Shown: positions 8,414 to 21,010 of the stretch, one piece after another
How the letters are laid out: each line of letters begins with the position of its first letter
Position numbering within the stretch: the first letter of the stretch is position 1
Assembly (NCBI RefSeq): GCF_905171765.1
Contig: NC_053390.1
Location: forward strand, 591,815,793 to 591,879,792
Direction of reading: 5' to 3'
From: Bufo bufo
Taxonomy: Eukaryota > Chordata > Amphibia > Anura > Bufonidae
DNA: 64,000 nucleotides
Notes under the pieces: generated by a model
The model's input: only the letters and a program-made list of their open reading frames with translations
Database searches by the model: none
Told to the model about the DNA's origin: nothing
Made by a program: the position numbers and the translations under genes

Positions 8414-11400
8414 ATGGTGAGGCCTGAACAAGTGCAGGCGATAGTAGATTGGGTTGCTGGCAGTGGATCCAGTTCCTTCACATTTTCTCCCACCCAGACT
8501 CCTGCTGAAAGACCACAGTTGGCACCTGCAGCCGATGTCCATCAGTCTTTCACCTTACCCCCTTGCAAATCAGCCAAGCAGTCTGAGCCCCAAGTCATGC
8601 AGCAGTCTCTTCTGCTTTTTGATGACTCTGTTAGCTGGGTTTCCCAGGGCCATCCACCTAGTCCTGCCCCAGAAGTGGAAGAGTTTGAGTGCACCGATGC
8701 CCAACCACTTATTTTTCAAGATGAGTACATGGGAGGACCATCGCAGCACATCTCGGATGATGACAAAACACAGGTGCCAACTGCTGGGGCTTTCGAAAGC
8801 GTGCAGACCGACAAGGAAGTCAGGGGTGAAGACTGGGTGGAAGATGATGTGGAGGACGATGAGGTCCTCGACCCCCCATGGAATCAAGGTCATGCGAGTG
8901 ACCGATGTAGTTCGGAGGAAGAGGCGGTGGTCGCACAGAGCCACCAGCACAGCAGAAGAGGGAGCAGGGTGCAAAAGCGGAGCGGCCGTCCTCTAGACTG
9001 TACGCCTCCTACTGCCCACCGCAGCAAGGGACCGAGCACACCAAAGCCAGCTCCAAGGAGTTCCCTGGCATAGCAGTTCTTCAGACAATGTGCTGACGAC
9101 AAGACACAAGTGGTTTGCACGCTGTGCAATCAGAGCCTGAAACGAGGCATAAACGTTCTCAACCTGAGCACAACCTGCATGACCAGGCATTTAAATGGAA
9201 AGCACGAGCTGTAGCGGAGTAGACACCTCAAAAACCAAGAAAGGTCTCTGGCTCCTCCTGCTTCCTCTTCTGCTGCAGTCGCGGCCTCTTTATCCACCTC
9301 TGGAGTGACAGTGCCACCTGGCACCCCACAAAGTACCCCCCTACCTACCCGCGATCCCTAGCCCTGAATGCCAGCATTTCTAAATTACTTGCCTTTGAAA
9401 TGCTGTCATTCCGTCTGGTGGAGACGGATAGTTTTAAAGGCCTCATGGCGGTGGCTGTCCCACAGTACGTCGTGCCCAGCCGCCACTACTTTTCAAGGCG
9501 AGCCATCCCTTCCCTTCACAGCCAAGTAAGGGACAAAATCAGGTGTGCACTGCGTAACACAATCTGTGGCAAGGTGCACCTGACTACGGATACGTGGACC
9601 AGTAAGCACGGTCAGGGCCGTTATATCTCCAAATCAGCACACTGGATAAATGCAGTGGCGGCTGGTCCTGAGGCAGATAGCAGTTTGGCGCATGTCCTTC
9701 CACCACCGAGGATTGCAGGGCGCTTCAATTTGCCTCCTGTTGCTTCCTTCTCCTACTCTGCTTCCTCATCCTCTACCAGCTCCTCATCCGGTCAGCGTAA
9801 CACCTTCACCACCAACTTTAGCACAGCCAGGGGTAAACGACAGCAGGCAGTTTTAAAACTTATCTGTTTGGGGAACAAACCCCACACCGCGCAGAAGCTG
9901 AGGACGGGCCTTGAACAACAGACCGATGAGTGGTTTGTGCCAGTCAGCCTCAAGCCCGGCCTGGTGGTGTGCGATAATGGGCAAGATCTCGTAGCAGCTC
10001 TGGGACTAGCCGGTTTGACGCACATCCCTTGCCTGGCGCATGTGCTGAATTTGGTGGTGCAGAGATTCCTTAAAACTTACCCCGATATGTCAAAGCTGCT
10101 GCATAAAGTGCGGGCCGTCTGTGCGCGCTTTCGGCGTTCTCACCTGTTGCTGCTCGCCTATCAGCGCTGCAGCGTAACTTTGGCCTTTCAGCTCACCGCC
10201 TCATATGCGAGGTGCCCACAAGGTGGAACTCCACCTTGCACATGCTGGCCAGACTGTGCGAGCAGCAGCAGGCGATAGTGGAGTTTCAGCTGCAGCACGC
10301 ACGGGTTAGTCGCTCGGCGGAACAGCACCACTTCACCACCAAATGACTGGGCCTCTATGCGAGACCTGTGTTCCTTGTTGCACTGTTTCGAGTACTCCAC
10401 CAACATGGCCAGTGCCGATAACGCCGTTCTCAGCATAACTATCCCACTTCTATGCCTCCTTGAAAAAACGCTCATGGCGATGATGGAAGAGGATGTGGCA
10501 CAGGAGGAGGAGGAAGAGGGATCATTTCGTAGGGTTTCCGGCCAGTCATTCCCAAGTGGCTCCGAGGGTGGGTTCCTGCACCCACAAACCCAAGGTACAC
10601 AATTGTCCAGCCAGGGCACAGTTCTGGAGGATGAGGAGGAGGAGATGCAGGAGAAGGAACCATGTTCACAGCAGGGTGGCACCCAGACCAGCTCATGGCC
10701 ATCACTGGTGCGTGGATGGGGGGATACAGAGGACACAGACGATACTCCTCCCACAGAGGACAGCTTTTCGTTGCCTATGGGCAGCCTAGCACACATGAGC
10801 GATTACATGCTGCAGTGTCTCCGCAGCGACCGCTGAGTTGCCCACATTCTAACTTGTGCTGATTACTGGGTGGCCACGCTTCTGGATCCCCGTTACAAGG
10901 ACAACGTACCGTCCTTAATTCCGTCACTGGAGCATGATCGTAAGATGCGCGAGTACAAGCGCACGCTGGTAGACGCGCTGCTGGTGGCACAGTGGAAGCA
11001 CAAGTCGAAGACAGAGGACGAGGAAGAGTTCGCCAACGCAGCTGGGGCACCGCCAGCACCTCAGAAGGCAGGTTAGCATGGCCGAAATATGGAAAAGCTT
11101 TGTCAGCACGCTACAACAACCAGCACCACCAGCTGATATGAAACGTCTTAGCAGGAGGCAGCATTTCACCAACATGGTGGAGCGGTATGTTTGCACACAC
11201 CTACACGTACTGAATGACGGGTCTGCCCCCTTCAACTTCTGGTTCTCCAAATTGGGCACATGGCCTGAGCTTGCCCTTTACGCCTTGGAGGTGCTTTCCT
11301 GCCCTGCAGCCAGTGTATTATCTGAACGTGTGTTTAGCACGGCAGGGGGCGTCATCACTGAAAAGCGCAGCCGCCTGTCCACAGCCAACGTGGACAAGCT

Positions 11401-11464
11401 CACGTTCATTAAAATGAACCAGGCTTGGATCCCACAAGACTTGTCTGTACCTTGTGCAGAATAG
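8414..11464 (+). pseudogene. hAT-1 transposase relic (BED finger, catalytic core, hAT C-terminal dimerisation domain)
   Basis: Open from 8414 to a TAG at 9071-9073 where the sister copy has TGG. The BED zinc finger follows at about 9100-9200 (C-x2-C ... H-x4-H), then a second TAG at 9211 (CAG in the sister). The catalytic part (9400-10278, other frame) has L-T-T-D-T-W-T near 9578 with the first catalytic Asp, V-V-C-D-N near 9966, and the C-L-A-H-V-L-N-L signature near 10030. More frame changes occur near 10190-10345. An acidic stretch, then L-D-P-R-Y-K near 10885, leads to the hATC domain at 11078-11464 (W-P-E-L-A ... L-S-E-R-V-F-S-T-A-G ... F-I-K-M-N). Family function is cut-and-paste transposition with 8-bp duplications. 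At least three stops and two shifts make this copy inactive. Confidence 0.9.
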
Positions 11465-11929
11465 ACATTTATACCACCATCAAACATACATTTTTGTACT
11501 CAAGTCAAGTGCAATGATTCTTTGTTTTCTTTTTTTTTATTTGTCCCAATATTTTGGGGGATACCTACCCCAACAAAAAATAAAAAATAAATATTGTTGG
11601 CTGCCTCCTCCTCCTCTATTGCTGCCTCCACCTACAACACCACATTCACCGCCTCCTCAACCTCCAAATCCATATCCACCTCCTTCTCTGAGTTGCAGGT
11701 TAATAATTTGTAATTTTTAGTTATTTTATTTTCAGTTATTTCCCTATCCACATTTGTTTGCAGAGCAGTTGACATGCTCTTAAGCACATTTTACTGCCTT
11801 TTACATCCCTCTAGCCTTTTCAAGGACTATTTTAGAGCCATTTTAATGCAAAAAAGTGCCAATTTTAGTGGCCTAAATTGAAAAAAATCTTATTTTCAAT
11901 TGTCGGGTGACATTTTACTATTTTTGGCG
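11465..11929 (+). other. 3' untranslated region of hAT-1
   Basis: Follows the hATC stop. It holds a CT-rich stretch near 11605-11690 and AT-rich sequence ending TTTTAGAGCCATTTTA near 11835; the same words recur at 13530 near the 3' end of the second hAT copy. No gene is visible. Confidence 0.6.
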
Positions 11930-12795
11930 TATACAAACCCCTGCTGTGCCTGGGTGACAGGGGCCTAAATCTCTCAAAATCCTCTGTTCTATTGCTGGGT
12001 GACAAGATCCCCCTTTTGCCGTGAATGAACCCCTGCTGTGCCTGGGTGACAGGGGCCTAAATCTCTCAAAATCCTCTGTTGTATTGCTGGGTGACATGAA
12101 CCCCCTTTTGCCGTGAATGAACCCCTGCTGTGCCTGGGTGACAGGGGACAAAATCTCTCAAAATCCTCTGTTCTATTGCTGGGTGACATGAACCCCCTTT
12201 TGCTGTAAATGTACCCCTTCTGTGCCTGGGTTATAGGGGCCTAAATCTCTCAAAATCGTCTGTTCTATTGCTGGGTGACATGAACACCTTTTTGCCGTGA
12301 ATGAACCCCTGCTGTGCCTGGGTGACAGTGGCCTAATTCTCTCAAAATCCTCTGTTCTATTGCTGGGTGACATGAACCCCCTTTTGCCGGGAATGAACCC
12401 CTGCTGTGCCTGGGTGACAGGGGCCTAAATCTCTCAAAATCGTCTGTTCTATTGCTGGGTGACATGACCCCTCTTTTGCCGTGAATGAACCCCTGCTGTG
12501 CCTGGGTGACAGGGGCCTAAATCTCTCAAAATCCTCTGTTCTATTGCTGGGTGACATGAACCCCCTTTTGCCGTGAATAAACCCATGCTGTACATGGGTG
12601 ACAGGGGCCTAAATCTCTCAAAATCCTCTGTTCTATTGCTGGGTGACATGAACCCCCTTTTGCTGTGAATGAACCCCTGCTCTGCATTGCTGACAGGGGC
12701 CTAAATCTCTCAAAATCCTCTGTTCTATTGCTGGGTGACATGAAGCCCCTTTTGCCGTGAATGAACCCCTGCTCTGCATTGCTGACAGGGAACTA
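11930..12795 (+). repeat. 92-bp tandem array (about nine units) leading the second hAT copy
   Basis: Units with TGTTCTATTGCTGGGTGACA and AACCCCTGCTGTGCCTGG recur every 92 bp. The regularly spaced open frames on the minus strand are by-products of this periodicity. The array is followed directly by hAT coding remnants, as in the leaders of the other hAT copies. Confidence 0.9.
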
Positions 12796-13695
12796 AATTT
12801 AGTGAAAACATCTGTTAATGATCAGAAGATGCGCGACTACAAGCGCACGCTGCTGATGGCATTCCCACCTGACAGCGGGGGCACAGTGGAAGCACAAGGT
12901 GAAGGCAGAGGAGGAGGAAGAAGTCGCCAACGCAGCTGGGCCACCGCCAGCACCTGAGAAGGCAGGGTTAGCATCACCAAAATGTGGAAAAGCTTTGTCA
13001 GCCTTGGAGGTTGCGACCTGCCCTGCAGCCAGTGTATAGTGTGAACGTGTGTTTAGCACGGCAGAGAGCATTATCACAGGCCACAGCCAATGTGGACAAG
13101 CTTACGTTTATTAAAATGAACCAGGCATGGATCCCACAGGACATACCTTCTGCAGAATAGACATTTATACCAGCCTCAACCATCCATTCTTGTATTCAAG
13201 TGCACTTATTCTTTGTTTTATTTTGTTCTATGTCCCAATATTTTGGGGGATACCCCAATTTAAAAATAAAAAATAACACAAATCAGTGTTGGCTACCTAT
13301 TCCTCCTTCACCGCCGCTTCCACCTACACCGCCATGTTAACCTACACCGCCACATCCACCCATCCACCGCCTCCTCAACCTCCTACTCCTAGATCCAGAT
13401 TGTTATTTTAGATTTTTCTGTATTTTGTTATTTTAAGTCATTTCCCTATCCACATTTGTTTGCAGAACAGTTGTCATGCTCTTAAGCACATTTTGATGCC
13501 TTTTGCAGCCCTCTAGCCCTTTCCAGGACTATTTTAGAGCCATTTTAGTGCCGAAAAGTTCAGGTCCCCATTGACTTCAATGGGGTTCGGGTTCGGGGTC
13601 AAGTTCGGGTCAAGTTCGGGTCCCGAACCCGAACTTTTTTTTCAAGTTCGGCCGAACTCGTCGAACCCGAACATCCAGGTGTCCGCTCAACTCTA
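12796..13695 (+). mobile_element. internally deleted second hAT copy, with 3' terminus
   Basis: Sequence at 12825-13010 repeats the hAT-1 segment at 10940-11105 (K-M-R-E-Y-K-R-T-L region), then jumps to hATC-like sequence at 13000-13160 with a deletion between. The 3' tail runs to a GTTCGGGTTCGGG-rich subterminal region and ends GCTCAACTCTA at 13695, whose complement (TAGAGTTGAGCG) matches the 5' terminus of hAT-3 at 50768 (TAGTGTTGAGCG). Confidence 0.75.
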
Positions 13696-13937
13696 CATAA
13701 AATCAATCTACTCAGCAAATTTGACCTTAAAACGACTCCAGTTCTGAAAGTAGTTGGGCAAACTTAGCAGAATTTTTTGCAACTAAAACCGTGCCCCAAA
13801 ACATGTACCAATTTTACGCTACAAAAGTGGCACACCACATTTGGTAAATTTTCCCCACACTTTTGATACACCACAATTATTTCTGGTCACACTGAACCGA
13901 AAGTAGAAAAAATCAATACATTTTTTCAGCACTAAAC
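13696..13937. other. no feature recognised
   Basis: Unique-looking AT-rich sequence between the hAT terminus and the next foldback element. I see no gene or clear repeat. Confidence 0.4.
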
Positions 13938-14736
13938 TTAAAGGGATTCTGTCACCAGGTTTCACCCCTGTCAGCTAAACATATGCTGATGTTCAGGGCC
14001 TCATCAGGATTCCTAATGTGTGCTTCTAAATGTGATCCGTAGCCTTATATTGCAAAAAAAAAACTGGTTTTACTAACCTGTCACTCAAAGAAATAAGGTG
14101 CCCAAGGGGATGTCAGGGGATGTCAAGGGATGTAAAGGGATGCAAGGTGCCCGCCGCACCCACCGCCGTTCGTGCTTAGCGCCGCCTTTCCAGACTTCTG
14201 CACCGCCTCCTAATCCTCTGTGCCGCCTCTCGCTCTCCCTCCATCCCCCCTCCTCCCTCCTCCTGCTGTAAGATCTCGCGCGTGCGCACAGGGCTCTGCC
14301 TGATGCGCCCATGCGGACTTCTCGATTTGGCTTCTTGAAGCGAAGTGCGCATGCGCCGGCACTTCGCTCAACCCAGGTATGACCTGCACTCTGGCGCCAG
14401 CCTCTCAGAGCCCTGTGCGCACGCGCGATATCTTACAGCAGGAGGAGGGGGGAGGGAGGGAGAGCGAGAGGCGGCACAGAGGATTAGGAGGCGGTGCAGA
14501 AGTCTGGAAAGGCGGCGCTGGGCACGAACGGCGGTGGGTGCGGCGGGCACCTTGCATCCCTTGACATCCCCTTGGGCACCTTATTTCTTTGAGTGACAGG
14601 TTAGTAAAACCTGTTTTTTAGCAAAATAAGGCTACGGATCACATTTAGAAGCCCACATTAGGAATCCTGATGAGGCCCTGAACATCAGCATATGTTTAGC
14701 TGACAGGGGTGAAACCTGGTGACAGAATCCCTTTAA
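13938..14736. mobile_element. TTAA-flanked foldback MITE, Kolobok-like
   Basis: TTAA on each side, ends AGGGATTCTGTCACC and GGTGACAGAATCCCT, with arms of roughly 350-390 bp meeting near 14335. The arms repeat the GGGATGTCA-rich and CCCTCCTCCTGCTG-rich segments in inverse order. TTAA duplication with an AGGG start is typical of Kolobok-type elements; no transposase is present. Open frames inside are inverted-repeat shadows. Confidence 0.75.
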
Positions 14737-14959
14737 TTCATTGATGTCAGCCTTTCTACTTTTTTTTTTACAATGTAATCATTGGAAAGCATGAGATGAA
14801 TTTATAGCAATGAATAAGCCTTTGGCAAATGTCTTTTCTATCTACTGCACCAATTACCATGTTGAAGTAACAATAGATGATAATGGATATTTATTTTTAG
14901 TATTTCTGGTCTACTGGTTTTTGGATACATTTTGGAATAAGATTTCTTTAGGCCTCATG
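14737..14959. other. no feature recognised
   Basis: AT-rich sequence with one short open frame from 14810 that runs into the minisatellite. No motif seen. Confidence 0.4.
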
Positions 14960-15165
14960 CACACGACCGTCAGGTGGGCGCTATGTATGGCAGCGTCAGG
15001 TGGTTGCTGTGTATGGCAGCTTCAGGTGAGCGTTGTGTATGGCAGTGTCAATTGGGTGCTGTGTATGGCAGCGTCAGGTGGGTGCTGTGTATGTCAGTGT
15101 CAGGTGGGCGCTGTGAATGCAGCGTCAGGTGGGCGCTGTGTATGGCAGCAGTGGTCTTATGTTTA
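14960..15165. repeat. minisatellite, ~27-bp unit, about seven copies
   Basis: Unit GTATGGCAGCGTCAGGTGGG plus a short GCGCTGT linker, repeated with point changes. Confidence 0.85.
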
Positions 15166-15995
15166 GTGTATGATGTTGGATAAATGTAAAATTGTCTACA
15201 TTTATTTCTGAATGGAAGACTAGCAATGGTTTCCCTGCAGAAATATCAGCCTCATAATCTTATGTGGGCCTATGCAGTATATATATGAATTCCCTCAAAA
15301 TTTGTACTCCTCCTCGGCTAAAAATACTCCTCAAAATTGTTAAGAGGAGTATTTTTACTCTTCTGGAAAAAAAATTGTGCAACCGCTGCTGTCAGTTGTA
15401 ACATACATTTGACAGTCTGCTTCAAACTGCAGACATAGCCCCTTCCATGACATAGTCCTTAGGATAGGGGGGTGTATGGAAGGGGCTAACCATTAGACTG
15501 CTTCTCTGCTGTGGCCCCGATGCCGCCCCTCTTCCCCCCTTCCCTCGCTGTGTAGGATGGCCATCCTCACCTCCATACAAGTCGTCACCCCCCTATCCTT
15601 CAGGATGGCAACAAGTCCCCAACCCGCCCCCCCTTCAGAATGGCCGGCGCCGCAACAAGCCCCCCATCCCCCCATCCCTTCACGATGGCAGGCGATGCAA
15701 CAAGCCCCCCTCGCCCCCCCCCCCCCCAAAGTCAAGGTTTGCAGAGGTGCAGCAGCGCATTATGTTAGCTGTAACATACAACTGACACTCTGCTTGAAAT
15801 GGCCAACATCGGCCTTCCATGCCTTCACAGGCATCCGGATTGCCATAGTATAGCTGAGCCTGATCAGGCTTACTGTGAATGACAATAAACTGCAGTACAC
15901 TGTACAGTGTACTACAGTGTATTGTAGAGGCATCAGACCCACTAGATCTTCAAGAACCAAGTGCTATACCAGCTTCCACAAAATACTTATTGAGT
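15166..15995. other. region without a gene; partial duplication and C-rich tract
   Basis: Contains a C-rich stretch near 15530-15730 with a poly-C run at about 15714-15727. The phrase GTAACATACA...TGACA.TCTGCTT occurs at about 15399 and 15768, suggesting a diverged internal duplication. No coding motif found. Confidence 0.4.
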
Positions 15996-16445
15996 GCTGC
16001 GATATACCTGCTTCCACAAAATACTGATTAAGGCAATTGATATACCTGTTTCCACCAAATATTGATTGAATCCTGCGAGATACCTGCTTCCACAACATAC
16101 TGATTAAGGGGTTTGATATACCTGCTTCCACAAAATATTGATTGAGGGGTGCAATATACCTGATTCCACAAAATACTAATTAAGGGGTTTGATATACCTG
16201 CTTCCACCAAATATTGATTGAGGCCTGCGATATACCTGCTTCCACAAAATACTGATAGAAGGGGATTGATATACCTGCTTCCACAAAATACTGATTAAGG
16301 GGATTTATATACCTGCTTCCACAAAATATTGATTGAGGCCTGCGATATACCTGCTTCCACAAAATACTGATTGAGGGGTTTGATATACCTGTTTCCACCA
16401 AATATTGATTGAGGCCTGCGATATACCTGCTTTCACAAATACTGC
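15996..16445 (+). repeat. ~38.5-bp tandem array in the hAT-2 leader
   Basis: GATATACCTGCTTCCACAAA recurs about twelve times at 38-40 bp spacing. The units differ in the spacer (AAGGGG, GAGGCC, GAGGGG). The array ends about 40 bp before the hAT-2 first ATG. Confidence 0.9.
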
Positions 16446-16482
16446 TCTTCTCTAGGGACTTAGGCACAGGGTCATTTTGAAA

Positions 16483-16593
16483 ATGACAGGCAGAGGAAGA
16501 GGCAGGCCGTTCCAAAGGGGTGGTAGGGGTCAGGCAGGTGCACCAGGCCGAAGCCAAAGTGGGAAGTTGGAGAAGGCGCGTGTGATTACTTGA
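16483..16593 (+). CDS. short Gly/Arg-rich leader reading frame of hAT-2
   Basis: Thirty-six codons from the first ATG after the array, closed by TGA at 16591-16593. The opening M-T-G-R-G-R-G-R and a second G-G-R-G block resemble the Arg/Gly-rich leaders of hAT-1 and hAT-3 in composition but not in sequence. It may simply be the N-terminus of a decayed transposase. Confidence 0.4.
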   Translation: MTGRGRGRPFQRGGRGQAGAPGRSQSGKLEKARVIT

Positions 16594-19277
16594 AAGGATG
16601 CACCAGAGTTAGTTGAGGGGCTCATTCAGCCTTCCGCTTCTGCACCCTCCTCATCCTCTGTATCTGCACCCTCCTCACTATCTGCTGTGTGCACCCCCAA
16701 AGACACCACCACCACCACCATAGCCTCTCCACTCATAGGAATTATTTTCCCATCCATTCCCAGACCTTACCAATGCGCAGCCATTCTTGACATCGGATGA
16801 GGAAGAGGAGGTAGCAACGGCCTCCCCACAGCAGTCTGACAACAGTACCCAGATCAGCCCAAGGAGTGAGGTCCCCGCTGTTGCTGCCTACTGCGAGATC
16901 TCAAATGTCAGTGGCGGTGAAGGTGACGATGATGACATGTAGATGGATGTCACGTGGGTGGCCACAAGAGAGGAAGAGGAGGGGAGTTCAGAGGGAGAGT
17001 CGGAGCAGCAGAGAGGGAGGAGAAGGAGGTGAAGCAGGCAGAGCTCGCAGGAGACAAAAATCAGACTGCAAATGTATCACTTCTGGTGCTTCCAGGATGC
17101 CAGCACATGGCTCCGCAGTGTGGGCTTTTTTTAACGTGTCATATGCTGACAATAGTGTTGCCATCTTCAGCCTATGATGTCAACGCATAAGTCGCGGTAT
17201 GCCCAACACTCACCTAGGGACGACCGCCTTAAGAAGACACCTGGCCTCCTATTACCGAGCCCATTGGGAGCAACGCCATCAGAACCCACAAAGGCGGCCT
17301 TTAGAAAATTTGTGGCCATTGGCACACCGCAATAGAGGGTCCCCGGAAGAAAATATTTCTCCCAGAAGGGCCTCCCAGAGCTATATGGCCACGTTCAGCG
17401 GCAAGTGAATATATATCTGGCACACAGTGTCGGTGTCAAGATACATCTGACCATAAACACGTGGTCTAGAAAACATGGGAAGGGAAGGTACATCAATTTT
17501 ACTGCCCACTGGGCATGTAACCCGTGGCTCCTGTGTGGATTTGATGTTACCGCCACGGATTGCATGCAGGTCTGCCTCTTCTTTTCATCCTCCTACTTCA
17601 TCCTCCATCTCCTCTTCCGCTGCACCCCGCAAGCTCCCAGAATCTATTTGATGGCCAGGTGAGACGTTGCCATCTTGTGCTATGGCTGTTGTGCCTGGAA
17701 GCCAAGAGCCACACCAGTCTTGCACTGCTTTCAGCTCTGCGGTCACAGGCCGATCAGTGGCTAACCCCACTCAATTTGACAGTTGGTAAAGTGGTGTTCG
17801 ACAACGGTGCCAATCTGCTGAGCGCGCTGAAACAGGGCAAAATGACACATGTGCATGCATGGCACACGTCCTGAACTTAGTCGTGCAGTGATTCGTTGCC
17901 AAATATCCTGGGGTCCAGGATGTCTTGCCTCAGGCCAGAAAAAATCTCTGGCCATTTTAGAAGATCGTACACGACCATGGCTCGCTTTGCTGACGTTCAG
18001 CGGCGACACCACCTGCCCGTCGGACGTCTGATTTGTGACAGCCCAACGCGCTGGAACTCCACCTTGTATATGCTTAATAAGCTGCTCCAGCAGCAATGTG
18101 CTTTTAACGACTACCTGTGCGAACTCTACGGCAGGACAGGTTCTGGAAAGCTTGTTTTTTTTTCATCGCGCAAGTGGCTGTTCATGCACGACACATGCAG
18201 ACTTCTGCGGCCATTTGATGAGATCACCAAACTGGTCAGTTGCAGAAAGGGTGCCATCAGTGACATCGTACCTTACGCCTTCTTTTTGGAGCGTGTATTG
18301 CGTCATGTTATTGATCAACCCATCGAGGAGCAGGAGCTGGAAGATGAGGAAGTCGCAATGCTGAATTAATTCCCAGGGGGGCTACTCCATCTGAGACAAG
18401 TCAGGAGTCTGAAGAGGAGTCAGAGGAGGATGGTGGCTGGTGGGAGGAAGAGGAGGAGGAGCAAGAAGAGCAGGCTTTGAGGAGGACTTTAGACTTTTCG
18501 GGGATCCTTGGTGTTGTCCGTGGCTGGGGGGAGGAGACATAGGATGACATTCTCCTGCGTGATGAGCAGGAGCCAGGGCGCTCCACTGCTTCCAATTTAG
18601 TGCAAATAGGGGCCTTCATGCTCCAGTGTTTGAAGAGTGACCTCCGCATAAAAAGCATAAAGGGCAAGGACCAGTACTGGGTGGCAATGCACTTAGACCC
18701 CCGGTACAAACACAAATTGGTGGACATGTTACCAGCATCAGGGCTCGAAGAATGCAGCATTTCCATGCCTTTCTGTGAGAGATGCTGCATTCTTCTGGGC
18801 GCTGGCAGAGGAATTTCCACCCACAGCGAAACAGGTGCGGGTACCAATCCTACTGCACTGGCAAGAAGAGGGAGGTTTGAAAATGTGTTGGTCACTTCGG
18901 AAATGAAATAATTTTTTCAGCCAACTCATCGACAGCCGCCCTCCGGATCCAGCCTCAGGAAACGCCTAGATCGACAGGTGTCTGACTACATCGGGTTGAC
19001 GGCCAATGTGGACGCTCTGAGAAGCGAAGAACCCCTGGACTACTGGGTGTGCAGGCTTGACCTCTGGCCAGAGCTGGCACAATTTGCCATGGAACTCTTG
19101 TCTTGCCCCTCGTCGAGTGTCCTGTCCAAAAGGACATTCAGCGCAGTAGGGGGGATCGTGATTCGTGACCGATAAGCGCATTCGCCTAGCTCATGACAGT
19201 TTGGACTACCTCACATTTCTAAAAATGAATGAGGCATGGATCTCTGAGGAATTCAACACCTGTGATGACCACGTATA
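16594..19277 (+). pseudogene. hAT-2 transposase relic
   Basis: A second hAT lineage, heavily decayed across several frames. Recognisable pieces in order: acidic and Ser-rich N-terminal part; T-I-N-T-W-S-R-K-H-G near 17450 (first catalytic region, the Asp replaced by Asn); V-F-D-N-G near 17798; A-H-V-L-N-L near 17865; an open stretch 17896-18369 with I-C-D-S-P-T-R-W-N-S-T; L-D-P-R-Y-K-H-K-L near 18690; hATC at 18978-19260 (D-Y-W, W-P-E-L-A, S-S-V-L-S-K-R-T-F-S). Multiple stops and shifts. It lies between its own 5' and 3' tandem arrays. Confidence 0.85.
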
Positions 19278-19369
19278 ATTGAATTTCCTCATGCCAGCCC
19301 ACACATATCTGCTACCACCCAGAACAAAGAATGGTCCTTGTCTTATGTATATACAGAGGCATAAAAGAC

Positions 19370-19830
19370 CTTTTATGTCAGGTGACTGTACTGGCCGACA
19401 GTAAAATTTGTATCCAGTAACCACCTAATGTACCTCCAGCCACATCATAAATTCTTTTCTGTCAGGTGAATGCCAAATTTTTGGGGCCTGTATTGGCATA
19501 CAGTAAAATTTGTAGCCATTGACCGCCTAATGTACCTCCAGCCACATCATCACAAGTTCTTCTTCTGTCAGGTGAATGCCTAATTTTTGGGGCCTGTACA
19601 TCAGTGGCCTACAGTAAAAGTTTTATCCAGTGACTTCCTAATGTACCTCCAGCCACATCATAACAAGTTATTTTCTGTCAGGTGAATGCCTAATTTGTGG
19701 GGCCTGTACTGGCCTAAAATTTGTATCCAGTGACCGCCTAATGTACCTCCAGCCACATCATCACAAGTTCTTTTCTGTCAGGTGAATTGCCTAATTTTTA
19801 GGGCCTGTACTCCCGTGGCCTAAAATAAAA
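19370..19830 (+). repeat. ~100-111-bp tandem array in the hAT-2 3' tail
   Basis: TAATGTACCTCCAGCCACAT recurs at about 19426, 19528, 19639 and 19739, with TTTTCTGTCAGGTGAATG between. Period varies 100-111 bp. Confidence 0.85.
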
Positions 19831-20140
19831 ACTTTCTAGGCTCCAGCAGGGCACATTTTTTTTTTGAGTTTTCCTTTAAGACGCATAAAAATGGCCCCTG
19901 ATTAAAATACATATTTTTTGTGGGAATTTTTGCCAATGATCCCCCTCTGGTATGTCAATGTTGTGGGACTATTTGTGTACTTCTAGTAAGTGTTTGCTGG
20001 CTGCAAATATGACCTGCATGTTTTTCAGGTTCGCCTGCCATTATAGTCAATGGGGCCCGCCGCGAACGCGCGGTTCACGAATATTTGATCGTGAACGCGT
20101 ATTTTCGAAATGTCCCAGCTAATATTCGTCCATCACTAAC
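19831..20140 (+). mobile_element. 3' terminal region of hAT-2
   Basis: Ends with GAATATTCG-type subterminal repeats (TTCACGAATATT, GTGAACGCGTATTTT) and TCCATCACTA, the complement of a TAGTGATGGA hAT terminus. The matching 5' terminus is not seen left of the 15996 array. Confidence 0.6.
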
Positions 20141-20319
20141 TACCTGTATATAAAACTCATTATTACAAGAAAGATAGTTCACATTTCTTTGTGAATCCCA
20201 AATCAAATGTCAAGTGCTTCTGTTAAAACCCTACTAATAATGTTAAAACAATATTTATTGAAAGAGTCTGTGAGTCAGTTTGAAAGAAGTACTGTTATAT
20301 TGGCAGCCTGTGCCTGCTC

Positions 20320-21010
20320 CATCCCTGTGCCCCTCCTTCTGCAGCATTTCTAGGTTTTATCCCTCCTTTATTTCTGTATTCTGATGCAGCACTACAAGGA
20401 TTAATGTTCCTTGGTTTCTGTGTAAACCTCCATGAATAATGGGCTAATCAGCTCTGCTATATATTCTGTGTGGTGTGTCCCACCCTTTACCTGAGCAACA
20501 GCTTCTGTCTGGTCTTTTTAGTTCACTGGATCCTGTGAAGGAGCGGACTGTGGACTGAGTGGACTGTGTTCTGCCTGAGTCTGTCTGCCGTCTGACTCTG
20601 ACCTGACCTATGCCTGTTACCCTGATCTGTTAGTCTGCCTATGTTCCTCTTCTGACCGCTGTCTGGATTCGGTGCCATCTGCCCTGGTCCTGGGACTTTT
20701 TCTCAAATTCACATAAACTCTACCTGATGGACTTCAGCCTGGTTCTGACTATGTGTATTGCCTGATATTTTGGTGCTTTACACCGATGTCTCTGACCCTA
20801 GTGGGTAAGCTATCAATTACACCGGGACGATTCCAAGAGTTCAGGGTTTTTTAGACCAGAACCCTGAACAGGGGCTGAAGTGGGAAAGCCAAGGGACCAG
20901 CAGGACAATGTCCTCAGGATTAACCCAAATTCAATGTTTAGCACAGTTGTTCCACAACCAGGTACATACAGTGCTGAAGACTCAGGGTGGAGATATACTG
21001 TATTAATATA
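20320..21010 (+). repeat. LTR-retrotransposon end, probable Gypsy-type LTR and leader fragment
   Basis: CTG-rich sequence (GACTGTGGACTGAGTGGACT, TCTGCCTGAGTCTGTCTGCC) resembles the R-U5 part of amphibian Gypsy LTRs. It lacks a clear TG...CA boundary and any coding motif. Composition-based call only. Confidence 0.35.

Noticed and set aside
11930..12795. Regular 66-codon open frames on the minus strand every 92 bp
   Set aside because: They are the same monomer read repeatedly; period and phase follow the tandem array. No independent evidence of coding.
13938..14736. Open frames with repeated A-H-A-R-Y-type peptides on both strands
   Set aside because: They are mirror images from the two arms of a foldback element.
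15996..16445. Regular short repeats that might resemble a CRISPR array
   Set aside because: Units are contiguous without unique spacers, there are no cas genes, and the context is a eukaryotic hAT element.
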